NCBI GenBank assembly: GCA_038030265.1
Contig: CM075940.1
Coordinates: 1,178,001-1,242,000 of the forward strand
Origin: Corythucha ciliata
Taxonomy: Eukaryota > Arthropoda > Insecta > Hemiptera > Tingidae
Length of the DNA stretch: 64,000 nt
Direction of reading: 5' to 3'
Shown here: positions 1-9,723 of the stretch, piece by piece
How positions within the stretch are numbered: position 1 is the stretch's first letter
Layout of the letters: every line of letters starts with the position of its first letter
Notes under the pieces: generated by a model
Told to the model about the DNA's origin: nothing
Database searches by the model: none
Seen by the model: only the letters and a program-made list of their open reading frames with translations
Program-made: the position numbers and the translations under genes

Positions 1-438
1 CCTTTTTCGAGTACACCGTTGGAAAGCTGGGAAAACGGAGAAGTTTTTATGACGTTTGACAACGTGTGAAGCAATTTTCGGTGACACAGTAAATTGTCTT
101 ATGAAGTCAAATTTTTGGTTTTTTGCATTAACGTGACGAAAACGTTACGTTTTTAGGCGTTTTTGCCCATTTAGAATATTGATTTTGCTTTCATTCCATA
201 GAAAATTTTCCGTAGATTACGAAACTGCCATTACTTTTGAAAAAAAGTGAAGTAGAAGCTGAGAAATAACAGTTTTTCGGCGAAAGATACAGTTGCGCCT
301 AAAAATCACTAAAAAAATTATTACTAGAAAACAAAAAGAGATAGGCCACTATCCGAATAGGACTTTTTTATCCCATTTTTGGTGTACTATTACCCAATTT
401 TTTTTTTGCATCTCAAAACCGACCACCCTGTATTTATG
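1..438. other. AT-rich stretch, no gene seen
   Basis: No open frame with recognisable motifs and no clear terminal repeats. It ends at the outer edge of the 450-bp inverted repeat that starts at 439. It may be the interior of a larger element that starts outside the window. Confidence 0.4.
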
Positions 439-890
439 GCCCCTCGCTTGTTAGCACGATCACGGTCGCAATTTTTGACTTAGGGCAACCAAATTTGGTC
501 TAAAAATCAATAGCGTGAATATCTCGGACGAGTTCGTGATCCAGATGAATCGGTCCACGGGAACGGTGTGAAAGAGGGGTTTGAATTAGTTGAAAATTCG
601 CTACCGCACGGCTGTTGCTGCAATTGCCCCCAAAATTGACACGAGTAATGAGAAATGAACGCGCTTTCGTATGAGACCCTTGTGAACCAAATCCGTTGAT
701 ATGGCAGGGGAGTTCTCGGCGGAGGGGAGCTATTAAATTAACGCTATGCCTTACTGGACCACCCAATTACCAAAAAATTTCATTGACACTGAATTTTGAG
801 CCGTGTCTTTTATTTGATTTGCCTACAGCCTAATAAATATTGAGTAAAAAATCCTGAGGTGGGCCAAAAAGGGAGGAACAAAAAAAAAAA
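439..890 (+). repeat. Left arm of a ~450-bp inverted repeat
   Basis: This arm is repeated in reverse orientation at 1414-1864, and the two look almost identical: the same 88-codon open frame can be read from both. The frames start at a non-ATG codon and resemble nothing known, so they are most likely chance frames in repeat DNA. The outer edge (ATCGTGCTAACAAG near a TA run) resembles the interior of the Helentron-like elements at 3897-5068, so the arms may belong to a variant of that family. Confidence 0.8.
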
Positions 891-1304
891 GTTTTGTTCC
901 GACAGCAGCCTGTCGGGATAAGTGCATTTCATTCATGCGACAATCGAGTCGAACCTCATAAGTTAGAACGATATCAATCGATTATGAATGACATTTAGGC
1001 CGTGGTATAGAAAGTCAAAATCATAAAATCGTGTTTCTTTTTACCGCAGGCCCCTTTTTTGGCACCAACTGAGGGGGAACAAAATTATGAAAATGAAAAA
1101 TGAAACAGAGTCGGTTTGATTGCCTATACGATATGGGAAGGCGGACTCTTTGTTAGAGGAGTTATTTGCAATTAAAATATTTATCCCGGCCTAAATTTCA
1201 TTCATAATTGATTGATATCGTTCTAACTTATGAGGTTCGACTCGATTGTCGCATGAATGAAATGCACTTATCCCGACAGGCTGCTGTCGGAACAAAACTT
1301 TTTT
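885..1304. mobile_element. MITE copy A with ~100-bp terminal inverted repeats
   Basis: Both ends carry the same inverted sequence: an A run, GTTTTGTTCC, a hairpin (CCGACAG-CAGC-CTGTCGG), then AGTGCATTTCATTCATGCG. The inverted repeats run about 100 bp inward. It sits exactly between the two 450-bp arms at 439-890 and 1414-1864. A second copy, in opposite orientation, is at 2114-2527. It has no coding capacity. I could not define a target-site duplication because both flanks are A/T runs. Confidence 0.8.
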
Positions 1305-1413
1305 CAGATTACGTTAATTTTCAGATCAGTTAAATTAGGTTAAATGGTATGTCACTATTTCACCATTGCGGAATGCGGAGTGCCTGGGTTCGAATCCGAA
1401 ACATTTTTTTTTT
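1305..1413 (+). repeat. Short repeat with a tRNA B-box-like motif
   Basis: About 100 bp between MITE A and the right 450-bp arm, repeated in reverse orientation at 2009-2113 beside MITE B. It contains TGGGTTCGAATCC, which matches the RNA polymerase III B box of tRNA genes and tRNA-derived SINEs, and ends in a T run. The T-arm bases do not pair well and I see no full cloverleaf, so it is at best a SINE remnant. Confidence 0.45.
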
Positions 1414-1864
1414 AATTTTTTTTGTTCCTCCCTTTTTGGCCCACCTCAGGATTTTTTACTCAATATTTATTAGGCTGTAGGCAAATCAAATAAAAGACAC
1501 GGCTCAAAATTCAGTGTCAATGAAATTTTTTGGTAATTGGGTGGTCCAGTAAGGCATAGCGTTAATTTAATAGCTCCCCTCCGCCGAGAACTCCCCTGCC
1601 ATATCAACGGATTTGGTTCACAAGGGTCTCATACGAAAGCGCGTTCATTTCTCATTACTCGTGTCAATTTTGGGGGCAATTGCAGCAACAGCCGTGCGGT
1701 AGCGAATTTTCAACTAATTCAAACCCCTCTTTCACACCGTTCCCGTGGACCGATTCATCTGGATCACGAACTCGTCCGAGATATTCACGCTATTGATTTT
1801 TAGACCAAATTTGGTTGCCCTAAGTCAAAAATTGCGACCGTGATCGTGCTAACAAGCGAGGGGC
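1414..1864 (-). repeat. Right arm of the ~450-bp inverted repeat
   Basis: Reverse complement of 439-890 with very few differences. Because both arms and the MITE between them are well preserved, the inversion or nested insertion looks young. Confidence 0.8.
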
Positions 1865-2003
1865 TATATATATATATAGCAAATCGAACCGACCTCGGAT
1901 TCGTGTTCTAGGGGTTCTGAAACGTGAAAAAAAAGTATCACAACCCATATGTGCGACCATCAGGGCGAGACCAATAGTGCATTTTTTGAATGAAATGCAC
2001 TAA
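1865..2003 (+). mobile_element. Helentron-like element, tail fragment
   Basis: A (TA)n run, a segment containing TTCGTGTTCTAGGGGTTCTG, and a terminal hairpin formed by AGTGCATTTTTT and GAATGAAATGCACT. The same tail ends the full copy at 3897-5068, the copy at 20945-22018, and in reverse the fragment at 13814-13956. The matching head is not next to it. Confidence 0.65.
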
Positions 2004-2008
2004 TTTAA

Positions 2009-2113
2009 AAAAATTGTTTCGGATTCGAACCCAGGCACTCCGCATTCCGCAATGGTGAAATTGTGACATGCCATGTAACCTAATTTAACTGATCTGAAAA
2101 TTAACGTAACCTG
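2009..2113 (-). repeat. Inverted copy of the B-box-like repeat
   Basis: Reverse complement of 1305-1413 with a few substitutions; it joins MITE B directly. Together, 885-1413 and 2009-2527 form an inverted repeat of about 520 bp. Confidence 0.7.
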
Positions 2114-2527
2114 AAAAAAGTTTTGTTCCGACAGCAGCCTGTCGGGAAAAGTTCATTTCATTCATGCGACAATCGAGTCAAACCTCGTAAGTTAGAACGA
2201 TATCAATCAATTATGAATGAAATTTAGGCCGGGATAAAGATTTTAATTGCAAATAACTCCTCTAACAAGAGTCCACCTTCCCATTTCGTATAGTCAACCA
2301 AACCGACTCTGTTTCATTTTCATCATTTTGTTCCCCCTCTCAGTTGGTGCCAAAAAAGGGGCCTGCGGTAAAAAGAAACACGATTTTATGATTTTGACTT
2401 TCTATACCACGGCCTAAATGTGATTCATAGTTGATTGATATCGTTCTAACTTATGAGGTTTGACGCGATTGTCGCATGAATGAAATGCACTTTTCCCGAC
2501 AGACTGCTGTCGGAACAAAACTTTTTT
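2114..2527. mobile_element. MITE copy B
   Basis: Same family as 885-1304, in opposite orientation: identical terminal hairpin and AGTGCATTTCATTCATGCG motif at both ends, about 414 bp. Scattered substitutions against copy A show that the two are not from a very recent assembly duplication. Confidence 0.8.
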
Positions 2528-2717
2528 AGTATTGAAATGTTTAGAATTATTCGATATTACGGCTCGTATTCATAGTCGCTACTTAAGTTAACCCATCTTT
2601 TACCGACCCCATTAATAGTTATTATTTTTGGTGAATTTTTTATTATCTCACTCAATATGATGTAATTAGCATTAAAAAAAATTCCCCAGATTTTTATAGT
2701 TATTAGTTACCGAGTTA

Positions 2718-2757
2718 CAAAATGTTGCGTTTTCGCAACTTTGGCAGTTTACCGACA
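2718..2757 (+). repeat. piggyBac subterminal repeat, left
   Basis: The stem-loop GTTGCG-TTTT-CGCAAC at 2724-2739 is followed by TTTGGCAGTTTACCGAC. The whole 40 bp recurs inverted at 5215-5256. Confidence 0.75.
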
Positions 2758-3047
2758 AAGTCCTTTTCACCCCGTTTTCGTTAGATTCGGTAGAAAATTT
2801 ATCGATTCTTCGGGTGTTTGCGAATATTTCCTTTGTTCTAAAATCTATGGCGTGTTTTTTGAGAAATCTAGAAGGTTCCAGTGTAATAAAGAGTGATGAC
2901 GGGTGGAGGAGGGGTTGTTGCGCGCTCAGTCAATGAGTGAGAAATAGTAAAAAAAGTATGAAATTTTATTATTTAGTATGTAACTTTTGAAAGCATTTAG
3001 TGTGTAGAGTAACATCACACTTTCCACATTTAAAAACAGTTTGTGAC

Positions 3048-3766
3048 TTACAGATGCGGCACCTTCTCCGATTTCACCAGCATGTGCCCAACACGGTCAT
3101 GCCGCACGGTAGTAGGTAGGGACATCCGGGATGGCCGGCCTTTCATAACGCTGGTGGTGGGCTGCGACGCCACTACACATTCCTGTGCCTCTTCTGTTTT
3201 CAGAAGACAGAGTACCACCGAAGACCTAAACTCAACTTGCGAGATCTTCTTATCGTGTACCAAATTGTAGAATTTCCACGCGTTCACCAATCCAATATCC
3301 AATGAATTTGAAAAAAGCGGCCACCGCCACTTTTTGCCTCTCATCCTTATCCTATAGTCGGCAATCGCGCTGTCGTGTAGGTCGACTCCACCCATTCCTT
3401 GGTTGTAGTCTTTTATAAGGTTTGGTTGTGGGACGAAGTCGTGTTTTTTCGTTTGGCGATAGTATCTTTTCGCCGAAGCGATCGGTTCCACCGTGCTGTA
3501 GTTTGTCAGCACAGTAACGATTGAGTTGTCGTGCCAACTAACGGCTAAATTGTTTTGTCTTTTGTCCAACCTCCCCCATCGTTTAGAACAAGCAGGTCGT
3601 CATCAATTAGCTCCTCGTCAGTCAAAGTATCTACGTCAGGAGGAATAATTACCGCGTCGCGAATATTTTCATCGTCGTCTGAATCGCTAATGCTGCACAG
3701 GACTTCCTCGACCTCTTCTGCTGTGTAGCACCGCTTCGTAGCTCCAAAGCGAGGATGTTGTTCCAT
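3048..3766 (-). pseudogene. piggyBac transposase, internally deleted
   Basis: Two pieces in different frames. The N-terminal piece (3766-3545, 73 codons) is acidic, with runs of Ser/Asp and DEELIDDD, as at the N-terminus of piggyBac transposases. The C-terminal piece (3569-3048, 173 codons) has the DDE_Tnp_1_7 tail: WHDNSIVTVLTN, then YNQGMGGVDLHD, then KKWRWPLF. The central part with most of the catalytic Asp residues is missing (family length is about 550-600 residues) and the junction changes frame. No typical cysteine-rich C-terminal finger was identified. It cannot encode an active enzyme. Confidence 0.85.
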
Positions 3767-3896
3767 CTACAAACTAGTATTACTTGCATTTCTACGCTCT
3801 GAAAAGACAATAGACTCTTCTCACTTACCTCGTGAATAAACGACGACGACGAGGATTTAGGTAGTATTGAAATATAGTAAAATAAACGTAAATATC

Positions 3897-5068
3897 AAAA
3901 AAATTTCGCTCCGGCAGCTGGCGGTCGGAAAGAGTGCATTTCATTTTGTATACGGATACCCTAAGCCGTCCCAGAAGTAGTAATGTTGAGACCATGATTT
4001 GTTTCGTTTATGTTTGACCCTCCCTCGTACTGTTTGCTGCCGGGTTTGTTTAAGCTGAACTTAATGGGAATCAAAGGCTATTTCAAAATGGAATCATCAT
4101 ACCGAATATGATGCTTCTAGAATCAACTGGTGATTTTTATTGATTTTTTTACCATTTCAAGCCCTATTTTCCCCCCCACCACCTTGACCGATTTGGCCCA
4201 AATGCAATACCGACCGGGGTCTTATGACTACTGATTTTTTTGACAAAGCGCGTTCCGCTAAATTAATTTCTACGAGAGTTATCGTGCTAACAAGACCACA
4301 CACTTACTTCCACCACGGGGCACCACCCCCTCCCCCTTGACTTTTTCAAAAAACTAAAATGGGAATCAAAGGCTAGTCTAACATGGAGTATACGTACCGA
4401 ATATGATGCTTCTAGAATCAACTGGTGATTTTTAGTGATTTTTTTACCATTTCAACCCCTATTTTCCCCCCCTCTACCTTGACCGATTTGGCCCAAATGC
4501 AATACCGACCGGGATCTTATGACTACTGATTTTTTACATAAAGCGCGTTCCGCTAAATTAATTTCTACGAGAGTTATCGTGCTAACAAGACCACACACTT
4601 ACTTCCACCCCGGTGGCACCACCCCCTCCACCTCGACTTTTTCAAAAAATTAAAATAGGAATCAAAGGCTAGTCTAACATGGAGTATACGTACCGAATAT
4701 GATGCTTCTAGAATCAACTGGTGATTTTTAGTGATTTTTTGACGACTTCAAGCCCGATTTTCCCCCCCTCCACCATGACCGATTTGGCCCAAATGCAATA
4801 CCGACCGGTGTCTTATGACTACTGATTTTTGTGCCAAAGCGCGTTCCGCTAAATTAATTTCTACGAGAGTTATCGTGCTAACAAGGAAACGGCCATAAAG
4901 ATATAAATATATATATAAAGAATATATATATATATATATATGAATTCCGGAGACCACTGAATTCGTGTTCTAGAGGTTCTGAAACGTGAAAAAAACATGA
5001 CATGACCCATGTTTGCCACCATCACGACGAGACCAATAGTGCATTTTTCAGAATGAAATGCACTAAAA
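3897..5068 (+). mobile_element. Helentron-like non-autonomous element, near full length
   Basis: Head (3897-3960): A/T run, imperfect hairpin CTCCGGCAGCTGGCGGTCGG, then GAGTGCATTTCATT. Middle: two full and one partial ~295-bp tandem monomers (4063-4886), then a (TA)n run at about 4905-4940. Tail: a terminal hairpin made by AGTGCATTTTTC and GAATGAAATGCACT at 5039-5065. An asymmetric element with a shared 13-bp motif at both ends, a 3' hairpin and internal tandem repeats fits the Helentron/INE-1 class of non-autonomous elements; that assignment is inference. It lies inside the piggyBac element. Related copies: 20945-22018, 30289-30775 and 13814-13956 (one split copy), and the tail at 1865-2003. 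Confidence 0.7.
4063..4886 (+). repeat. ~295-bp tandem monomers inside the Helentron-like element
   Basis: Units begin at 4063, 4358 and 4654, each with a version of AATGGGAATCAAAGGCT; spacing is 295 and 296 bp and the third unit is cut at about 4886. Each unit holds GCGCGTTCCGCTAAATTAAT and ends ATCGTGCTAACAAG. Copy 20945-22018 has diverged versions and copy 30289-30775 has about one and a part. Confidence 0.8.
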
Positions 5069-5214
5069 CTATAGACACAAAAATAGCCACTCATGCATCA
5101 CAAAAGCCGCGAACAGAATGAGACTTGAAGAAAGAAGAAGCTCTATCAGTCTCTCTCGGCTTTAGCCGGCTCAAGCGTGATCGAGCCTGTCCGTTCACCA
5201 AAAAGAGTACATGG

Positions 5215-5256
5215 TCGGTAAACTGCCAAAGTTGCGTTTTCGCAACATTTTTTTTA
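5215..5256 (-). repeat. piggyBac subterminal repeat, right
   Basis: Inverted copy of 2718-2757, with the stem-loop at 5231-5246. A further version of the stem-loop (last bases CGCAGC) is at 5574-5589, just inside the right terminus. Confidence 0.75.
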
Positions 5257-5609
5257 AACGCCAAATTAGCAATGAGAGAATTTTGATTGAAATGAAAAGG
5301 GCATGCATTAGTTGGAACTGAGTGTTGAGCATCTGAACCAACTCATTTTTCGATTTATAATTCATTTTAACTAATTAAAATTTATTAAATAAATTCGCGT
5401 GTCTAACTAGCCCCAAAACGTCTATTTGGAAAAAAAATGTGACGGCGAGAAAAACCAATTGAAAAAATTAATGGTACGTTTTATTTGTAAAAAAGGGTAT
5501 AAAGATTATATATTTTTTATCAAACCCACATAAAAAAAAAATTACGGGGGGAATTAAGTCAATTTTGTATAATGTTGCGTTTTCGCAGCTTTGGGAAGAA
5601 ATGGGTTAA

Positions 5610-6010
5610 AATTCTCCTAAGCAAAAGTAAAATCAGTTTTTGTTGGGGAAAAAATCATCTGTTTGGACGCCCACTCAGGGAAATTTAATTTTAAGCAATG
5701 CCCAAGAATACGTGCCTACATTTATACCCAACAAGTGGCACCTCAAAAGATAGGTACTGAAATGCAGACAATAATCCCCCCCCCCCCCAGATGGTTCCTA
5801 GTTCATAAAATGCACTTTCATGGCGCGACTTAGTATTTTTTCATAAAATACAAAATCCTCAAAAACTGCTGGTAAATTTGGATTTAATTTGTTTTTATTT
5901 GTACTCTAACCGAAAACAAAGGAAGATTATGCCACTCCCCCCTAATATAATCCTCTGATTGTTATTGATTAACAATTATTAAACAGATTTTTCAATCCCA
6001 ACAAGTTATA
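5610..6010. other. Gap between elements, no gene seen
   Basis: AT-rich flank to the right of piggyBac, with a C run near 5776. No conserved frame or repeat was recognised. Confidence 0.4.
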
Positions 6011-6272
6011 CAGGGTGTAACGGTAAAATGGGGCATAATTGAAATGGGTGATTCTACATCACATGTGGGTCAATATTGATGGTTCTTTCAATGGTTGCTA
6101 AGATACCGACCGAGTTTTGGAGAAAACACCTAATGCATTGACAATCAGAAGAACTGCGATTTTCTCAGAAAGAGTTAATATTCGGACCATGATCCATATA
6201 TAGTCTTTTTTGACCCACATGTGATGTAGAATCACCCATTTCAATTATGCCCCATTTTCCCGTTACACCCTG
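6011..6272. mobile_element. MITE, 262 bp, TA target site
   Basis: Terminal inverted repeats of about 65 bp begin CAGGGTGTAACGG on the left and end CCGTTACACCCTG-like on the right (one base differs). TA flanks both ends (6009-6010, 6273-6274). A TA target and a CAGGG start fit the Tc1/mariner superfamily. No coding capacity. Confidence 0.8.
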
Positions 6273-6612
6273 TATAAACAGCCCTTTTATTTTACACGAG
6301 TAAATTCTTTGATCAATGCAGAAATAAGGAAGAAACATTTTTAGCTTTTCTTTCTGAAAGCTTGGTCAACTCGATGAGAGTCATTTAATTTCCTTACAAT
6401 TTGATTCCTGACAATTTGATGAATAAGGCCACCAAAAAGTTGTTTGAAAGTACTTTGTTAAATTAAAATTTTCTCTTCCACCATCCACCATCCATTTAAT
6501 AAACTTCCCCTTCTGCCTGTGACGTCTGAAAGTCATATTTAAAAAGTTGGTACTCTCATTTAGTCAAAGTTCACAAACCCTCGTCATCGTCACCCTCTTG
6601 TTCACCGCGCAG
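6273..6612 (+). other. Upstream region and probable intron of the transposase gene
   Basis: No coding motif. It ends in a pyrimidine-rich stretch and CGCAG at 6608-6612, a good 3' splice site directly before the open frame. An upstream exon was not identified. Confidence 0.4.
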
Positions 6613-6613
6613 A

Positions 6614-8512
6614 TTGCCTAGCACACCTTCAACTTCAATTGCTCATTCGTCCTGGATGTCCCCGGTAAAGGGAGTTTCCGTTTCAAAAAGTCCTTCCCGC
6701 CAACAAGAAATTGAGAAAACAGAATTAGAAGATATATCTTCGTATCTCACTCAGCAATTGGCTCAATCCGTCGCTTCTTTTCATCAGAATACTAGCATGA
6801 CCGAGAAAAATGTTCAGTCTTTTATTGAGGCATTTGTCAATTTCCAGCAGGAAACTTTGTTTTGCGCTGTTGACCTCCTTCACCGTAACTTCCAGAACGA
6901 CCATAATGACTGTGAACACATTCAATCCTTTCTAAATTTGTTGAAATTAATTATAGATAACTCTTTCAAGCCTCTCCGTAGTTCACACACCCGTTATAGA
7001 TACTTTGTAGATAAGGGTTCATTGATAACTCCTCAACGTGTGACAATAGGTACCAAAGAAAAGGTGTCGGGTCGTGACGTTCCCGCTAAACCCGTTGATG
7101 TCTTCGCACAATTTGTGCCAATGAGGACAGTACTCCAAAAGCTTTTCGAGATAGCAGGGATCCTCGAAGAGGTGCTTGAGTGGAGCAAACAGTGTGCTGC
7201 GTCTCCCGAAGTAGTAATTTTTTCGCAGAGTTCCACTTGGGTAAAATCATGCTCTTCGCAAAGTGTGGAACCTGGTACTCTTTTTTTCTCCATTCATATT
7301 TATTTTGATGACTTCGAAGGAGGAAACCCTCTCGGAAGTCACTCTGGAGCCCGAAAAATGGGATCCGTGTACATGTCTTTGCCGTTTCTCCCACCACGAC
7401 TCTCCTCCAAATTAAATTTTATTTTTCTGGTTCTCGTATTCTACTCTCACGACCGAACACTTTTGGGAAATAGGGCAGTCTTCAAATCCGTAATAGATGA
7501 GTTGAATCACTTGCGGGAAAATGGAGTTACCATCACATTGATGGATGGGACAGTGAAAGTTATAAAATTTGGCCTAGGATGCTTAATCGGGGACAATCTT
7601 GGGCTCAATGACATCCTCGGATTCAAAACCAGTTTTAATTTCTTGAGGTGTTGCGGAATATATCGCGCTACCAAGCACGATTACCCAAGGTTGAAAGTTG
7701 AAGATCCCATCCTTCTACGCAATGCCAAAAATTACGAAGAGGATCTCCTGGCAGCAGAGGCAGGGGAAACAAGTTCAGGTGTTGTGGAACGCTGTGTTTG
7801 GCTCGATGTTAAAGGCTTTAGCATTCAGGACAACAGCTCGGTAGATTTAATGCATGATCTTTACGAAGGCGTTGCCAAGTATGTCATGCAGGTTGTCTTG
7901 AAGGGGTTGATAGTACGAAATCATAGTTTCACCCTTGATTACCTCAACTCAAGAATAATGAATTTCAAATACGGTCCGGATCTCAGCAGAAACAAACCCC
8001 CTGTTATATTTTTCTCTAGCTGTAATATTTTCGCCATTAGGATGTCGTCCTCCGAGATAAAATGTTTTCTTGCGTACTTCGGGCTTATGGTAGGCCATTT
8101 GATCGATCCCTACGAATACTCTGAGGAAATCGATGAATTCACGAGACAGCGTCGTGAAGAATCCAAAAAACCCCGTGCTGACGATTCTCCTCCTTTTTAT
8201 CACCTTTACTTGCTATTGCAACAAATTGTCACACTCGTCACCCACTCCGCGGTGAGCCCAGGTCGAGCTGTTTATTTGTCACACGTCATAGATGAGTTCC
8301 TAACCCTTTATTTGAGACTGTCCACTTTGCTATCTCGACAAAATAATAGTGAGAACGAGGATGTGCCAGCAAAATTGCAGTATAAATTTCATGTTTTAAC
8401 TCACTACCCAACAGTAATGTTGAGGCACGGGCCTTTGAATAATCTGACCAGATTAAGGTTCGAGTCAAAACACAGAAGTTTGAAAAACGTTACTACGTTT
8501 ATGCACCGGTAG
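6614..8512 (+). CDS. CMC/CACTA-like transposase, main exon
   Basis: The frame has no ATG at its start; it follows a splice acceptor at 6612, so it is probably an internal exon. In order: a low-complexity N-terminus; DDFEGGNPLGS near residue 230; LPFLPP; IGDNLGLN near 325 followed by a cysteine pair and Thr/Lys; DLMHDLYEGV near 410; and near 590-625 KFHVLTHYP then GPL and RFESKH. The protein at 52822-54150 has the same blocks in the same order. They resemble plant Tnp2/Transposase_21 landmarks (NPFG, a Cys-x2-Cys block, MH, K-H-L...GP...FE), so I infer a distant CACTA-type (CMC) transposase. Invertebrate members are usually left as uncharacterised. The frame stops just before a MITE (8593-8828); the C-terminal part is at 9220-9723. 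It may be inactive. Confidence 0.6.
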   Translation: MPSTPSTSIAHSSWMSPVKGVSVSKSPSRQQEIEKTELEDISSYLTQQLAQSVASFHQNTSMTEKNVQSFIEAFVNFQQETLFCAVDLLHRNFQNDHNDCEHIQSFLNLLKLIIDNSFKPLRSSHTRYRYFVDKGSLITPQRVTIGTKEKVSGRDVPAKPVDVFAQFVPMRTVLQKLFEIAGILEEVLEWSKQCAASPEVVIFSQSSTWVKSCSSQSVEPGTLFFSIHIYFDDFEGGNPLGSHSGARKMGSVYMSLPFLPPRLSSKLNFIFLVLVFYSHDRTLLGNRAVFKSVIDELNHLRENGVTITLMDGTVKVIKFGLGCLIGDNLGLNDILGFKTSFNFLRCCGIYRATKHDYPRLKVEDPILLRNAKNYEEDLLAAEAGETSSGVVERCVWLDVKGFSIQDNSSVDLMHDLYEGVAKYVMQVVLKGLIVRNHSFTLDYLNSRIMNFKYGPDLSRNKPPVIFFSSCNIFAIRMSSSEIKCFLAYFGLMVGHLIDPYEYSEEIDEFTRQRREESKKPRADDSPPFYHLYLLLQQIVTLVTHSAVSPGRAVYLSHVIDEFLTLYLRLSTLLSRQNNSENEDVPAKLQYKFHVLTHYPTVMLRHGPLNNLTRLRFESKHRSLKNVTTFMHR

Positions 8513-8592
8513 CACAAAATCCACGAAAATCTCCACCCTTCATGAAAATTGTGACATGCCGTTTATCAAGCCTTACATCCAACAGTTCTATC

Positions 8593-8828
8593 GTGTCAGT
8601 TACTAAGAGTATAAGTCAAAAATTAGCCATTTTCCGTTCTTGCACTCAGCTTGACGGCCTGCCTCTACTCTTCTGTTCTCAAGAGTATAAGTCACGAAAA
8701 AAACCGAATTCCTATTTCTAAGGGGACTAGTACCAAACAGTATTGTTTGAGTTTTATTTAAATTGAAAAGTTTGGAACGCTCTCTTGAAAACTTCAATTT
8801 TTTGACTTATACTCTTAGTAACTGACAC
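8593..8828. mobile_element. MITE, 236 bp, GTGTCAG ends
   Basis: The ends are inverted: GTGTCAGTTACTAAGAGTAT on the left and its complement on the right, with about 30 bp matching. An internal copy of GAGTATAAGTCA lies near 8681. It inserted between the main and last coding blocks of the transposase gene. No clear target duplication. Confidence 0.75.
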
Positions 8829-9219
8829 GTTAGAGTTATCCTCCAATATGTTGAAAAAATTTCATAGTTCAATAAATCCCCTCGTCGCTAAAATAGCTCG
8901 CTATGACTCAATAGCTCGTGCCAAACACAGAAGACTGAGGCACAATATATCAGAACTATCATGACCCCCAGGTAATAACAACAGAAGTTCCCTCGTTTCA
9001 ACTTAAGAACCCTTTTTCAATAGTTTTTGTATAAAGCTGGAGGTTTTTTTTAAAAAATTTTTCCCCTCCCTTCACCTTAAATTCAAAATTTAATTATTCT
9101 TAGCTTTTAAATATCATAGCGAAACAATATAGTTAATACTGAATGTTTCTGTGTATTCTGATGTATTTCATCTGTCAACAATACCTGCACAATAAAATTT
9201 CTACCTACCTACTACTTCG
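8829..9219 (+). other. Intron or decayed part of the CMC-like gene
   Basis: By position it should hold the link between the 6614-8512 block and the 9220-9723 block. I see no frame that continues either cleanly. Confidence 0.35.
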
Positions 9220-9723
9220 GTGTCTTCAAACGTCAACATTCCCTTCTCAATCGCAAAGAAAATTCAATATCAATTGAACCACTTGCTCAATGTAAATTCA
9301 CTCCCAAGTGCCGTTCACACACCAGGCAAATTGTTCCCTGTTTTTGACTCCCAGGTGCAAAATTTGCGTTTGGCCTTGCACATACCGAATGATGTGGTTC
9401 TCAAAAAAATCAAATCGGTAACCACAGCCAATGGAGTACTTTACCAGCAAAACTATGTTGTTTGTTTAGGGTTGAATGAGCAGTATGAACCAGATTTTCT
9501 TAAAATCACCCAATTGTTTTACTGCGTTGAAAGTGGAGAAGTCTATTTTGAAGGACACAAACTCATTAGTATGGGATTTTCCTCTCATTTCCAAGCATTC
9601 CATGTTTCCCCAACTGACGCGGTTTGCTACCAGAAGCTTTCCCAGTCTCCTTATCCCTTTCCAGATACTGCTATTAAGGCTTTGGACGGTCACTATTATG
9701 TTGTTTCCAGAAACAGTCTTTAA
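9220..9723 (+). CDS. CMC-like transposase, C-terminal exon
   Basis: The 167-codon frame has its closest relative in this window at 54141-54410, which also lies directly downstream of a CMC-like main exon. Both end with a pattern of a hydrophobic/aromatic segment, Pro, spaced Ser, and a final G-x-Y-x2-x-R-S-like block (here GHYYVVSRNS). The function of this C-terminal domain is unknown to me. AATAAA signals follow at about 9840. The start is not ATG-defined; the frame is probably entered by splicing. Confidence 0.5.
   Translation: MSSNVNIPFSIAKKIQYQLNHLLNVNSLPSAVHTPGKLFPVFDSQVQNLRLALHIPNDVVLKKIKSVTTANGVLYQQNYVVCLGLNEQYEPDFLKITQLFYCVESGEVYFEGHKLISMGFSSHFQAFHVSPTDAVCYQKLSQSPYPFPDTAIKALDGHYYVVSRNSL

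Larger units (their letters stand above)
2592..5605 (-). mobile_element. piggyBac-family DNA transposon, defective
   Basis: The element is flanked by TTAA at 2588-2591 and 5606-5609, the usual piggyBac target duplication. Its ends start CCCATCTTTTACC on the left and CCCATTTCTTCCC on the right (reverse complement), a short imperfect inverted repeat beginning CCC as in this superfamily. A palindrome GTTGCGTTTTCGCAAC occurs near both ends. Inside, on the minus strand, lies a deleted piggyBac transposase gene. A Helentron-like element (3897-5068) has inserted upstream of that gene. About 3.0 kb in all, near 1.85 kb without the insertion. Confidence 0.8.

Noticed and set aside
500..1803. Identical 88-codon frames on opposite strands (500-766 and 1537-1803)
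   Set aside because: They are the two arms of an inverted repeat, start at a non-ATG codon and show no family motif.
4748..5094. Frames over the (TA)n region with Ile/Tyr repeats
   Set aside because: They come from the simple repeat inside the Helentron-like element.
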